NCBI RefSeq assembly: GCF_012972705.2
Contig: NZ_JABCSC020000001.1
Span: 496,001 to 560,000, forward strand
DNA length: 64,000 bases
DNA from: Uliginosibacterium aquaticum
Lineage (GTDB): Bacteria; Pseudomonadota; Gammaproteobacteria; Burkholderiales; Rhodocyclaceae
Direction: 5' to 3'
Each line of letters starts with the position of its first letter. Within the stretch, counting starts at the first letter, position 1. A program made the translations under genes and the position numbers. The notes below the pieces were generated by a model, which was given only the letters and a program-made list of their open reading frames with translations, was not told the DNA's origin and made no database searches. Positions 1 through 8,558 of the stretch are shown one piece after another.

Positions 1-1
1 A

Positions 2-694
2 GGCCGCAGAGAAGCCAATCACCGGCACCTTGCGCCGGAAAGCGCCGAGCAGGATGCCGGGCAGGGTGTGGGCGTTGAAGATCGAGCTGTCCGGCGTGGC
101 GAGCAGTACTCCACCGTCCGGGAAGAGCTTCTGCAGCGCCGGCATGATGTCACTTTCGTCCGCGATCAACTCGTTGTGCCCGCGCAGGTGTTGCTCGCGT
201 GCCGCCTGCATCAGACGAGCTACGCCATCCTGGCTGTCGCGGCTGCTGAGCATGCCGACACGCTCAAGTTCCGGCAGCGCCAGGCGGATCAGGCTGATGT
301 AGCGTGCTGGCGGCTGATCAATGAAAACGGCACCAACGCGTGTGCGCTGGCCACGCAAGCGTTCGAAACTCTCGCGCGGCAGCATGCTCAGAAGGAGTGG
401 CGGAGCGCTTTCCAATGCTAGCAAGGCGGCAGCGGCCCGACTGCCAACGCCGACGACCAGACTGGCCTCGCTGAGTGCGTTGGCCGCCAGTTGGGCGACT
501 TCGATCACGGAGATCTGCACACCGGGCTGGCTGCGCGACACCTGATTGCTGAAGGCCTGGGCAAATTCCTGATGAACGTGCCCTGATTCGCTGAGCACTA
601 CTACGACTGAAGCCGCATGGGCGGCGCTCATGGGCGAGTTGCACGCAAGGCAAGCAAGCAGAAGAAGGACGCGCCAGAGGCTCTTCAAGCGCAA
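2..694 (-). CDS. ABC transporter substrate-binding-like protein (partial, C-terminus outside window)
   Basis: Reading the minus strand from a TTG at 694 gives about 230 open codons running off the window start. An RBS-like ggag lies 8 nt upstream; a GTG at 703 is in frame but has no room for an RBS. The protein opens with a signal peptide (RLKSLWRVLLLLACLA, then SAAHAA), continues with a beta strand (SVVVVLSESG) and contains a LLATPDSSIFN / LPGILLGAFRRKVPVIG stretch. This resembles the ABC_sub_bind family of periplasmic binding-like proteins, which are often found beside two-component systems in betaproteobacteria. It is divergent from the response regulator at 964, so a sensory link is plausible but inferred. 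The family assignment is from memory of its C-terminal lobe motif. The ligand cannot be told. Confidence 0.68.
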   Translation of the reverse strand, partial: MRLKSLWRVLLLLACLACNSPMSAAHAASVVVVLSESGHVHQEFAQAFSNQVSRSQPGVQISVIEVAQLAANALSEASLVVGVGSRAAAALLALESAPPLLLSMLPRESFERLRGQRTRVGAVFIDQPPARYISLIRLALPELERVGMLSSRDSQDGVARLMQAAREQHLRGHNELIADESDIMPALQKLFPDGGVLLATPDSSIFNAHTLPGILLGAFRRKVPVIGFSAA

Positions 695-963
695 CGTGCG
701 CACTCCTGGAGCAGACTTTTCGCAGCAGAGGGCGACACGTTAAATGGGGCGGGCATCAGTATGGATGCCTGGATTTTGGTGGGTGTCATATTCAGTCCCG
801 AAGGATACAAGAGTGGGGCTTGTCTGACGCTGCCGCAGAGCCGGAAATCCCTCTTCAATACCCTGCCCACTCGGGTAGTCCCGGACAAGCGGATCAGCGC
901 GAAGTGAGGTGGGAGCGTAAGATTTGCGGTCGAACAAAATTCGCGGCCTTGCAGGGAATTGTC

Positions 964-1617
964 ATGGAGTCATGTCGGGTACTGGTGATCGAAGACCATG
1001 CGCTGGTGCGCGAAGCCTTGGTGCGGGCGCTGGATCAGCTCGGCATGCCGTGCGAGCAGGCTCAGGCTGCCTGTGCGGCCGAAGCCATGGCTCTGATCGA
1101 ATCCGGGCAGGAGTTCGATCTGGTTCTGACCGATCTGATGCTCCCGGACATGAGTGGCTTTTCGTTGGTATCAGTGCTGGCGCACCGCTTTCCGACCATT
1201 CCGGTGGTGGTGGTTTCGGCGCTAGCGGATGAAGCGTCGGTCAAGCGCGCACTGAAAGCCGGTGCTGCCGGCTTCATTTCCAAGGCCTTGTCATCCGACA
1301 GGCTGGTGGAGTCAATTCGTGCCGTGCTTGAGGGGGGGATGGTAACGCCCGAATTTCAGCAGGCTCCAGCTACCGTGCAGCGCTCCCCGCGTCGGCGTGG
1401 CATCGATTCGCTTTCCGAACAGTATGGACTTACCTCTGCGCAGACGCGGGTGATGGAGCTGATGGTTGAGGGACGAACCAATCGCGAGATAGCTGATTTG
1501 CTGGGGCTCGCCGAGGGCACCATCAAGGTGCACTGTTCGGCCATCCTGCGGGCGCTGGGAGTTCCGAATCGGGCCCAGGCACTCGTGGTGCTGGCCCGTC
1601 AGGGGCTGCGCGCCTGA
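964..1617 (+). CDS. NarL/FixJ-family two-component response regulator
   Basis: 217-aa two-domain regulator. The receiver domain (about 1-120) has the acidic pair E10/D11, phospho-acceptor D57 (LVLTDLMLPDMSG), S85 and K107 (GFISKAL). The C-terminal LuxR-type helix-turn-helix follows at about 150-215 (LTSAQTRVMELMVEGRTN, then GLAEGTIKVHCSAILRALG). The reading frame is open 48 codons further upstream, but the ATG at 964 is chosen because the receiver fold starts directly after it (MESCRVLVIEDH) and cagggaat lies just upstream. No histidine kinase is inside the window. The divergent binding-protein gene shares a 269-bp intergenic region, which may hold its target site. It converges with the next minus-strand gene, leaving only 19 nt between the stop codons. 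Confidence 0.9.
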   Translation: MESCRVLVIEDHALVREALVRALDQLGMPCEQAQAACAAEAMALIESGQEFDLVLTDLMLPDMSGFSLVSVLAHRFPTIPVVVVSALADEASVKRALKAGAAGFISKALSSDRLVESIRAVLEGGMVTPEFQQAPATVQRSPRRRGIDSLSEQYGLTSAQTRVMELMVEGRTNREIADLLGLAEGTIKVHCSAILRALGVPNRAQALVVLARQGLRA

Positions 1618-1636
1618 GCTTTTTGCAGCGGGCCGC

Positions 1637-2335
1637 TCAGGCGTGGGCGGTCTGGCTTTCCCGCTGGTCGACCATGCGCTGCAGGCGGCGTGAAGCGCCA
1701 ATGGCAGTCTGTGCTTCTGGCAGGGCCGCTCCGCCGTTTTCAAGGATTCCCAGTGTGTAGCGTGCGATCGCACGACAGGCATTGTTGAGCGGCGTTGGCA
1801 GATTGTCTGCTGGCGGTTGCTGCAGGAGCAGCTTGGACGAAGAAATCGAGAATACCGGCGCCAGAACTCGACCGCGGAACTCCGCAGGGATGGATTCGAG
1901 TAGGCGTACCGACGCTTTGTATTGCCAGGGGTTTGTTGGCCATTGGGAGGGCAGGGCGTAAGCGTTCGGCAGGCGTGCCAAGTCGGCACAGACTACGCGC
2001 AGATCCTCTGCCGAGTCCCGAAAGGGGAGCAGAACCAGATCCGCCTCGGCATGAAGGGCTGAGTCCGTATCCAGGCTGTTGGCGCCACCGTCAATGACTC
2101 CAACCCAGTTATCGCGCTCGCGCAGTGTGGCAAGAATCCGGTTGCGCGCCGTGGCTGAACGTCCGTCGGCATACACATAAGGCAGGCTGTGGGCGGGCGG
2201 AGGTTCGCGGCAGATATCGGTCATCACGCATGCTGCGCGTCGGCCGATCAGGCCAAGTCCGTAACACAGCATATGGGATAGCGTGGTTTTGCCACTTCCG
2301 CCCTTGCTGCCGATGATGCAGATGATGTCAGCCAT
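1637..2335 (-). CDS. ParA/MinD-like P-loop ATPase (orphan)
   Basis: 232 aa. The N-terminus carries a deviant Walker A box, SKGGSGKTT (residues 10-18), with the signature lysine at K11 typical of ParA/MinD/Soj ATPases. A Walker-B-like strand (WVGVIDGGANS) and LVLLPFRDS follow. The protein is shorter than chromosomal ParA and has no N-terminal DNA-binding domain, no partner parB and no minC/minE nearby. It therefore looks like an orphan ATPase of the kind that positions or activates a cargo rather than a chromosome-segregation protein. It lies 105 nt downstream of the methyltransferase gene on the same strand, so co-transcription is possible. The cargo is unknown. The family call is secure; the role is not. 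Confidence 0.85.
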   Translation of the reverse strand: MADIICIIGSKGGSGKTTLSHMLCYGLGLIGRRAACVMTDICREPPPAHSLPYVYADGRSATARNRILATLRERDNWVGVIDGGANSLDTDSALHAEADLVLLPFRDSAEDLRVVCADLARLPNAYALPSQWPTNPWQYKASVRLLESIPAEFRGRVLAPVFSISSSKLLLQQPPADNLPTPLNNACRAIARYTLGILENGGAALPEAQTAIGASRRLQRMVDQRESQTAHA

Positions 2336-2440
2336 ATTGCTTCTCCATAGCCTGCTTAAGGCGCAGGTTTAATCAGTCTGGATCATGCCCGCCGGATGTC
2401 TAGCTCGAAGCGCCAAGCAGCGACCATTTCTTCCGCCTGA

Positions 2441-3205
2441 TCAGGGCTTTGTGGGCTTTGTCCCTGGAATCCGGTAGCAGTAGAGGCGGGTTTGGCGCCG
2501 ATCGTCGATCTTGATGATGGACTCTGGTTTGACGTCCGGGATGGCAAAGCTGTTGCTGACCAGCAGGCTGCCTGCCTTCATCTCCTTGCGCGCTTTGCGC
2601 CAAAGCGCGGGCATTGGTACGGGCGAAAGAAAGGCGTAAACCAAGTCGTACTCGCCGAAGGGGTGGGCCCATATGTCGCCACGCTGCAACTGCGCAGCCG
2701 GTGTTTTGCGCGCAAGCCAGCGCGATAGCCACAGGGGAGCTGGTGCTGATTCCAGGCCACGGATTTTCCAGTTCGGCCGCAGTCGGGCCAGATGGCGCAC
2801 AAAGGAGCCTGTGCCACTGCCAGCATCCAGGACCTTCAGGCTATCGCTAGAGGGGAGGCTTGCAGCCAGTCGATGTACGGTGATGCGATTGGATAGGAAT
2901 AGGGGGACTTGCGTGCGGAAGCTGCTCCAGTAGATCAGGCACAGGGCAAGAAAGGTGGCCCCATATAGCCAGGTAGGCAGGCCTGATGCAGAGGCTAGAA
3001 CCAAGGCGGGGCAGAAAAGAAAATGAATTGGCAGCCACCAGCGTGGTGAGCTGAGTAACAGCGCTGCGCTTGCAGCCAGCACGCCTTGCAGTAGTGCGAG
3101 GCCGATCGCAGGCAGAGCCGGAAGCCAGCCGTTTTGGCCTAGTGAATAGACCAGGATCAGGCCGGCGGCCTGGGCTGCCAGCGCCTTCACGATGTGGGTC
3201 GGCAT
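2441..3205 (-). CDS. Membrane-anchored class I SAM-dependent methyltransferase
   Basis: 254 aa from the ATG at 3205 (aggga 8-9 nt upstream). An in-frame TTG at 3295 would add 30 residues but overlaps the upstream tRNA promoter region and is less likely. The first ~95 residues are hydrophobic with about three or four membrane-spanning stretches. A Rossmann methyltransferase domain follows with SAM motif I VLDAGSGTGSFV (125-136) and an acidic strand-2 end (IRGLE). Sequence after motif III (EYDLVYAFLSPVPM) is consistent with the fold. The substrate is unknown. The same arrangement of a few membrane helices plus a small methyltransferase domain occurs in uncharacterised betaproteobacterial proteins. 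It is upstream of the ParA-like gene on the same strand. Confidence 0.75.
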   Translation of the reverse strand: MPTHIVKALAAQAAGLILVYSLGQNGWLPALPAIGLALLQGVLAASAALLLSSPRWWLPIHFLFCPALVLASASGLPTWLYGATFLALCLIYWSSFRTQVPLFLSNRITVHRLAASLPSSDSLKVLDAGSGTGSFVRHLARLRPNWKIRGLESAPAPLWLSRWLARKTPAAQLQRGDIWAHPFGEYDLVYAFLSPVPMPALWRKARKEMKAGSLLVSNSFAIPDVKPESIIKIDDRRQTRLYCYRIPGTKPTKP

Positions 3206-3302
3206 TGTCAGTTTCCCTGGGTTGATCTTGGAAAAACGACTGTAGCCGTAAGCCTGAATCAGCAAGCGCAACAAAGAGTAGGGAATTGTTCGCAAGAAGT
3301 GC

Positions 3303-3331
3303 TTGACTTGCCTGAATCGGTTCTCTATAGT
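3303..3331 (+). promoter_or_regulatory. Sigma70 promoter for the tRNA-Tyr/Gly/Thr-tuf operon
   Basis: TTGACT (3303-3308), a 17-nt spacer and TATAGT (3326-3331), ending 12 nt before the first tRNA base. The match to consensus and the spacing are good. It probably drives the three tRNAs and tuf. Confidence 0.82.
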
Positions 3332-3343
3332 CTCGACCTCTCC

Positions 3344-3429
3344 GGAGGGGTGCCCGAGTGGCTAAAGGGGGCAGACTGTAAATCTGTTGGCTTACGCCTA
3401 CGTTGGTTCGAATCCAACCTCCTCCACCA
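3344..3429 (+). tRNA. tRNA-Tyr (anticodon GUA)
   Basis: 86 nt including encoded CCA. Acceptor GGAGGGG pairs with CTCCTCC (one G-U), followed by ACCA. It is a class II tRNA with a long variable arm, the anticodon loop CTGTAAA gives GUA, and the T-arm loop is TTCGAAT. It is the first gene after the promoter. Confidence 0.96.
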
Positions 3430-3502
3430 GATTCAAGTTGTGTGATGAAGTCTGTCATGCGATGGGTGATGGGCGAGTCAAATGATGTGATTCGTTTGTT
3501 GG

Positions 3503-3576
3503 GCGGGTGTAGCTCAATGGTAGAGCTGAAGCCTTCCAAGCTTAAGACGAGGGTTCGATTCCCTTCACCCGCTCCA
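3503..3576 (+). tRNA. tRNA-Gly (anticodon UCC)
   Basis: 74 nt with encoded CCA. Acceptor GCGGGTG pairs with CACCCGC, the D-arm is AGCTCAATGGTAGAGC, the anticodon loop CTTCCAA gives UCC, and the T-loop is TTCGATT. It lies 73 nt downstream of tRNA-Tyr. Confidence 0.95.
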
Positions 3577-3595
3577 GTTTTTGTAGTTTTGCAGT

Positions 3596-3670
<75 letters not shown>

Positions 3671-3711
3671 TCCTTTTGTTCTTAACGCTTTGCTCGGTAT
3701 TGGGGTAGATC

Positions 3712-4902
<1,191 letters not shown>

Positions 4903-4934
4903 TCGATCCGAGCCCGGTTTTCCGGGTTTGAAAG

Positions 4935-4965
4935 GCGCCTCGGAACCGTGTTTCGGGGCGCTTTT
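4935..4965 (+). terminator. Terminator-like hairpin after tuf copy 1
   Basis: An 11-bp stem (GCGCCTCGGAA / TTTCGGGGCGC, two G-T wobbles), loop ccgtg, followed by TTTT. It ends only 14 nt before tRNA-Trp, so complete termination here would silence tRNA-Trp-secE-nusG. It is more likely partial, or an RNA-processing structure. Confidence 0.65.
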
Positions 4966-4979
4966 GTAGTCTCTGCTGC

Positions 4980-5055
4980 AGGGGCATAGCTCAATTGGCA
5001 GAGCGTCGGTCTCCAAAACCGAAGGTTGGGGGTTCGAGACCCTCTGCCCCTGCCA
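4980..5055 (+). tRNA. tRNA-Trp (anticodon CCA)
   Basis: 76 nt with encoded CCA. Acceptor AGGGGCA pairs with TGCCCCT, the anticodon loop CTCCAAA gives CCA, and the T-loop is TTCGAGA. It lies directly upstream of secE, the conserved bacterial arrangement. Confidence 0.96.
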
Positions 5056-5079
5056 TTTCAATGCAAAGGCAATTTCCCC

Positions 5080-5424
5080 ATGGCGGATAAACTGAAGTTT
5101 GTGCTCGCGCTGCTCTTGCTGGTTGCGGGCCTGACTGGTTATTACCTGCTCGCCGGTCAGCCAGTGTTCTTCCGTGTGCTGAGCGTGCTGGGTGGCTTGG
5201 CTGCTGGTGTGGCGGTGGGTTGGTTTACTGAGCCGGGCCAGCGTTTGGCGGCCTTTGGTGGTGAAGCCATCGTGGAAGCCAAGAAAGTTGTCTGGCCGAC
5301 TCGCAAGGAGACCGTGCAGACCACCGGCGCTGTGTTCGCGTTTGTGGTTGTGATGGCGGTTGTGCTGTGGGTGGTTGACCTCGTGGTTGGCAAATTGATT
5401 GGTGCACTCCTGGGGTGGAATTGA
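5080..5424 (+). CDS. secE: Preprotein translocase subunit SecE
   Basis: 114 aa. SecE clamps SecY in the SecYEG protein-conducting channel of the inner membrane. Two N-terminal membrane helices (about 6-25 and 30-48) precede the conserved amphipathic segment [17 protein letters not shown], and the essential C-terminal helix follows ([13 protein letters not shown]). This is the longer three-helix type found in E. coli. The ATG at 5080 is chosen because the frame upstream runs into tRNA-Trp; the RBS is weak (aaagg). The stop overlaps the nusG start (TGATG type), so the two are translationally coupled. Confidence 0.95.
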   Translation: MADKLKFVLALLLLVAGLTGYYLLAGQPVFFRVLSVLGGLAAGVAVGWFTEPGQRLAAFGGEAIVEAKKVVWPTRKETVQTTGAVFAFVVVMAVVLWVVDLVVGKLIGALLGWN

Positions 5425-5957
5425 TGAACAAACGCTGGTACGTCGTCCACGCCTATTCTGGTTTCGAAAAGTCGGTTCAGCGCGCTCTGGTTGAGCGCGT
5501 TGCGCGTTCCGGCATGCAGGACAAGTTCGGCCAGATTCTGGTTCCGGTCGAGGAAGTGGTTGAAATGAAGGGCGGCCAGAAGAGCGTGACTGAGCGCAAA
5601 TTCTTCCCTGGCTATGTTCTTGTTGAGATGGATATGGATGATGACTCTTGGCACTTGGTCAAGAGTACTCCCAAGGTGACTGGTTTTGTTGGCGGTACTG
5701 CTAACAAGCCCACGCCGATCTCCGAGAAGGAAGTCGACAAAATCCTGCATCAGATGCAAGAAGGGGTCGAGAAGCCGAAGCCCAAGATTCTCTTTGAGGT
5801 GGGTGAGTTCGTGCGCGTCAAGGAAGGCCCTTTCACCGATTTCAATGGTTCGGTGGAGAGCGTGAACTACGAAAAGAGCCGTCTGCATGTGTCTGTGACT
5901 ATTTTTGGTCGCGCTACGCCGGTGGAGCTTGAATTCAGTCAGGTTGAGAAGACCTGA
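5424..5957 (+). CDS. nusG: Transcription termination/antitermination factor NusG
   Basis: 177 aa, normal length. The N-terminal NGN domain binds RNA polymerase ([33 protein letters not shown]). The C-terminal KOW domain ([20 protein letters not shown]) contacts Rho or ribosomal protein S10. The ATG overlaps the secE stop by one base; an in-frame GTG three codons upstream lies inside secE and is less likely. It heads the usual secE-nusG-rplKAJL-rpoBC order. Confidence 0.98.
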   Translation: MNKRWYVVHAYSGFEKSVQRALVERVARSGMQDKFGQILVPVEEVVEMKGGQKSVTERKFFPGYVLVEMDMDDDSWHLVKSTPKVTGFVGGTANKPTPISEKEVDKILHQMQEGVEKPKPKILFEVGEFVRVKEGPFTDFNGSVESVNYEKSRLHVSVTIFGRATPVELEFSQVEKT

Positions 5958-6054
5958 TTAGGTTGTGGGCGTAGCCGGAGCGCCCTTTCAAATCTTCGGT
6001 TCGAGGAGCAGGGCGCGCAAGCGCATGCGCTAACACTCATTTCAAGGAGCCATC

Positions 6055-6486
6055 ATGGCAAAGAAAATCGTCGGCTATATCAAGCTGCAAGTGCCGGCGG
6101 GCAAGGCTAATCCCTCGCCCCCCATTGGTCCCGCTCTCGGTCAGCGCGGCCTGAACATCATGGAGTTCTGCAAGGCTTTCAATGCGCAGACTCAGGGTAT
6201 GGAGCCGGGCCTGCCGATTCCGGTCGTGATTACCGCCTTCGCGGACAAGTCTTTCACGTTCATCATGAAGACCCCGCCGGCAACCGTGCTGATCAAGAAG
6301 GCCGCCGGCGTCCAGAAGGGTTCCGCCAAGCCGCATACCGACAAGGTTGGCAAGGTGACGCGTGCCCAGCTGGAAGAAATCGCCAAGACCAAGATGAAGG
6401 ATCTGACTGCTGCCGACCTCGACGCAGCCGTTCGCACCATCGCCGGCTCCGCCCGCAGCATGGGCATCACCACGGAGGGTGTGTGA
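6055..6486 (+). CDS. rplK: 50S ribosomal protein L11
   Basis: 143 aa, standard length. It builds the GTPase-associated centre on 23S rRNA with L10 and L12 and is needed for RelA activation. The proline-rich N-terminal domain ([19 protein letters not shown], the thiostrepton-site loop) and the C-terminal RNA-binding domain ending in AGSARSMGI are intact. The RBS aaggag is 6 nt upstream. A 97-nt gap separates it from nusG, and rplA follows after 1 nt. Confidence 0.98.
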   Translation: MAKKIVGYIKLQVPAGKANPSPPIGPALGQRGLNIMEFCKAFNAQTQGMEPGLPIPVVITAFADKSFTFIMKTPPATVLIKKAAGVQKGSAKPHTDKVGKVTRAQLEEIAKTKMKDLTAADLDAAVRTIAGSARSMGITTEGV

Positions 6487-6487
6487 C

Positions 6488-7186
6488 ATGGCAAAGATTT
6501 CCAAGCGACTGAATGCGCTGCGTTCTTCTGTCGATCGCAACAAGCTCTACGCGGCTGATGAAGCTCTGAACCTGGTGAAGCAGAATGCGACCGCCAAGTT
6601 CGACGAATCGGTTGATGTGTCTGTAAACCTTGGCGTCGACGCCAAGAAGTCTGACCAAGTTGTGCGTGGTTCGGTTGTGCTACCTGCTGGTACTGGCAAG
6701 AGCGTTCGCGTGGCTGTGTTCTGCCAAGGCCCCAAGGCTGAAGAAGCCAAGGCCGCTGGCGCCGATATCGTCGGCTTCGACGATCTGGCTGAGCAGGTCA
6801 AGGCCGGCAACATCGATTTCGATCTGTGTATCGCCACGCCCGACGCCATGCGTGTTGTGGGCGCTCTGGGCCAGATTCTTGGCCCGCGTGGTTTGATGCC
6901 TAACCCGAAGGTGGGGACCGTGACCATGGACGTGACCACTGCGGTGAAGAACGCTAAGGCTGGTCAGGTGCAGTACCGTACCGACAAGGCCGGCATTATT
7001 CACGCCACCATCGGCCGTGCTTCCTTCTCCGTCGAGGCTCTGCAGCAAAACTTGAATGCACTGGTTGGCGCTCTGGTCAAAGCCAAGCCCGCTTCGTCGA
7101 AGGGTGTGTACCTGAAGAAGGTTGCGCTGTCTTCGACCCAGGGTGCGGGTGTCCGCATTGAGCCGACGACGCTCAACGCGCAATAA
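6488..7186 (+). CDS. rplA: 50S ribosomal protein L1
   Basis: 232 aa. It forms the mobile L1 stalk at the ribosomal E site and in many bacteria represses translation of its own rplK-rplA mRNA. The family signature around [19 protein letters not shown] is intact. The ATG at 6488 ([11 protein letters not shown]) follows a strong RBS (cggagggtg) at the end of rplK. An in-frame GTG three codons earlier lies within rplK. A terminator-like hairpin follows 12 nt after the stop. Confidence 0.98.
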   Translation: MAKISKRLNALRSSVDRNKLYAADEALNLVKQNATAKFDESVDVSVNLGVDAKKSDQVVRGSVVLPAGTGKSVRVAVFCQGPKAEEAKAAGADIVGFDDLAEQVKAGNIDFDLCIATPDAMRVVGALGQILGPRGLMPNPKVGTVTMDVTTAVKNAKAGQVQYRTDKAGIIHATIGRASFSVEALQQNLNALVGALVKAKPASSKGVYLKKVALSSTQGAGVRIEPTTLNAQ

Positions 7187-7198
7187 GACAGATGGATG

Positions 7199-7225
7199 GG
7201 GGGGTCCGCAAGGGCTTCCCCTTTT
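7199..7225 (+). terminator. Terminator/attenuator after rplK-rplA
   Basis: GGGGGG-T-CC, loop GCAAG, GG-C-TTCCCC (one mismatch, two G-U pairs), followed by TTTT. It lies between rplA and rplJ, where many bacteria uncouple L11-L1 from L10-L12 expression. Confidence 0.55.
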
Positions 7226-7449
7226 GAACTTTGGGCCCGCGGCTGGGTAGTGGCGGCGGGGTTGTCAAAGACCGTTGGGGTTTTCGCCATCCGGTGAAAG
7301 CTTAATCAGGATTCATTCCACCCAGCGCAGATGGCGTTGCCCGAAAACAGGATCCAGGCTGTTTCGCAAGAAGCAGTCCCTGAATTTGAGGTCGCCGTGG
7401 TTGGATGTGCGGAGAGATCCGCGACATTCTTTTGAGTAAGGAGCTGACC
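7226..7449 (+). promoter_or_regulatory. Long leader of rplJ-rplL (putative L10-L12 autoregulatory region)
   Basis: A 263-nt gap between rplA and rplJ has no coding signal beyond short random frames. In the related gammaproteobacterial operon this region carries the site where the L10-L12 complex represses its own mRNA, so a structured leader is expected. I could not derive a specific fold with certainty. It ends in a strong RBS (aaggag) before a TTG start. Confidence 0.45.
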
Positions 7450-7971
7450 TTGAGTCTCAATCTTGATGACAAGAAGGCTGTAGTAGCCGAGGTGTCTGCA
7501 CAGGTTGCGAACGCTCAAACGATCGTGGTTGCCGAGTACCGTGGCATTGAGGTGGGACACCTCACCGTGCTGCGTGCCAAGGCCCGCGAACAGGGCGTTT
7601 ACCTGCGTGTGCTGAAGAACACCCTGGCAAAGCGCGCGGTGGCTGACACTGCGTTTGCTGGCCTCGCCGATCAGATGACCGGCCCGCTGATCTATTCGAT
7701 CGGTGTGGACGCGGTTGCCCCGGCGCGTGTGCTGAGCGACTTCGCTAAGACCAACGACAAGTTGGTTCTGCGTGCAGGTTCGTACGGTGGCAAGGTGCTG
7801 GATAAGGCGGGCGTGCAAGCGCTGGCCTCGATCCCGAGCCGCGAAGTGCTGCTGGCACAACTGCTGGGCGTCATGCAGGCCCCGATCTCTGGCTTCGCGC
7901 GCGTTCTCGCCGCTGTTGCCGAGCAAAAGGGTGGCCCTGCTGTTGCCGCTGAAGCCGAAGCCGCTGCTTAA
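7450..7971 (+). CDS. rplJ: 50S ribosomal protein L10
   Basis: 173 aa from a TTG start. The TTG at 7450 gives [16 protein letters not shown], the conserved L10 N-terminus, and has a strong RBS (aaggagctgacc). An ATG 45 nt upstream would add 15 residues unlike the family. L10 anchors the L12 dimers of the ribosomal stalk. The core ([30 protein letters not shown]) and the C-terminal L12-binding helix, ending in an Ala/Glu-rich tail, are complete. rplL follows after 46 nt. Confidence 0.96.
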   Translation: MSLNLDDKKAVVAEVSAQVANAQTIVVAEYRGIEVGHLTVLRAKAREQGVYLRVLKNTLAKRAVADTAFAGLADQMTGPLIYSIGVDAVAPARVLSDFAKTNDKLVLRAGSYGGKVLDKAGVQALASIPSREVLLAQLLGVMQAPISGFARVLAAVAEQKGGPAVAAEAEAAA

Positions 7972-8017
7972 CTGCAAGCTGAATCAAATCAATCACTTTC
8001 AAATTTAGGAAATCAAA

Positions 8018-8389
8018 ATGGCATTCGATAAAGACGCATTCCTGGCGGCCCTCGACACCATGTCCGTGATGGAACTCAACGACCTGGTGAAGGCTGTTGA
8101 AGAGAAGTTCGGCGTGTCTGCCGCTGCTATGGCCGCTCCGGCCGCTGGTGGCGCTGCAGCTGCAGCTGTTGAAGAGCAGACCGAGTTCACCGTCATCCTG
8201 GCTGGCGCCGGCGACAAGAAGGTTGAAGTCATTAAGGTTGTCCGCGCCGTGACCGGCCTGGGCCTGAAGGAAGCCAAGGACCTCGTTGATGGTGCTCCGA
8301 AGCCCGTCAAGGAAGGCATTGCCAAGGCTGATGCAGAAGCTCTGAAGAAGCAGCTGGAAGAAGCTGGCGCAAAGGTCGAGATCAAGTAA
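8018..8389 (+). CDS. rplL: 50S ribosomal protein L7/L12
   Basis: 123 aa. This stalk protein recruits translational GTPases. It has an N-terminal dimerisation domain ([19 protein letters not shown]), an Ala-rich hinge ([13 protein letters not shown]) and the factor-binding C-terminal domain ([20 protein letters not shown]). Its RBS is aggaaatcaaa. A hairpin with a T-tract separates it from rpoB, the usual way to make L12 in excess over RNA polymerase. Confidence 0.98.
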   Translation: MAFDKDAFLAALDTMSVMELNDLVKAVEEKFGVSAAAMAAPAAGGAAAAAVEEQTEFTVILAGAGDKKVEVIKVVRAVTGLGLKEAKDLVDGAPKPVKEGIAKADAEALKKQLEEAGAKVEIK

Positions 8390-8407
8390 TCTCGCTTTTC
8401 GCAAGCA

Positions 8408-8437
8408 GGGTTGGTGGCCACGGCCGCCAACCCTTTT
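8408..8437 (+). terminator. Attenuator between rplL and rpoB
   Basis: GGGTTGG pairs with CCAACCC, with an inner GGC/GCC pairing, followed by TTTTGTCGTTTT. It sits 18 nt after the rplL stop and about 120 nt ahead of rpoB. Partial termination would lower rpoBC relative to ribosomal proteins, as known in enterobacteria. Confidence 0.7.
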
Positions 8438-8558
8438 GTCGTTTTGTGGCATCACCGTGAAAACGGTACGGTGCCGGCCTGCAGAGGCCAGAAGACAGCG
8501 GGTGATTTAATCCGTTTTCTTGTGTCCTCTGTTGTTGGACTCTTGACCCGGAGCTTCC

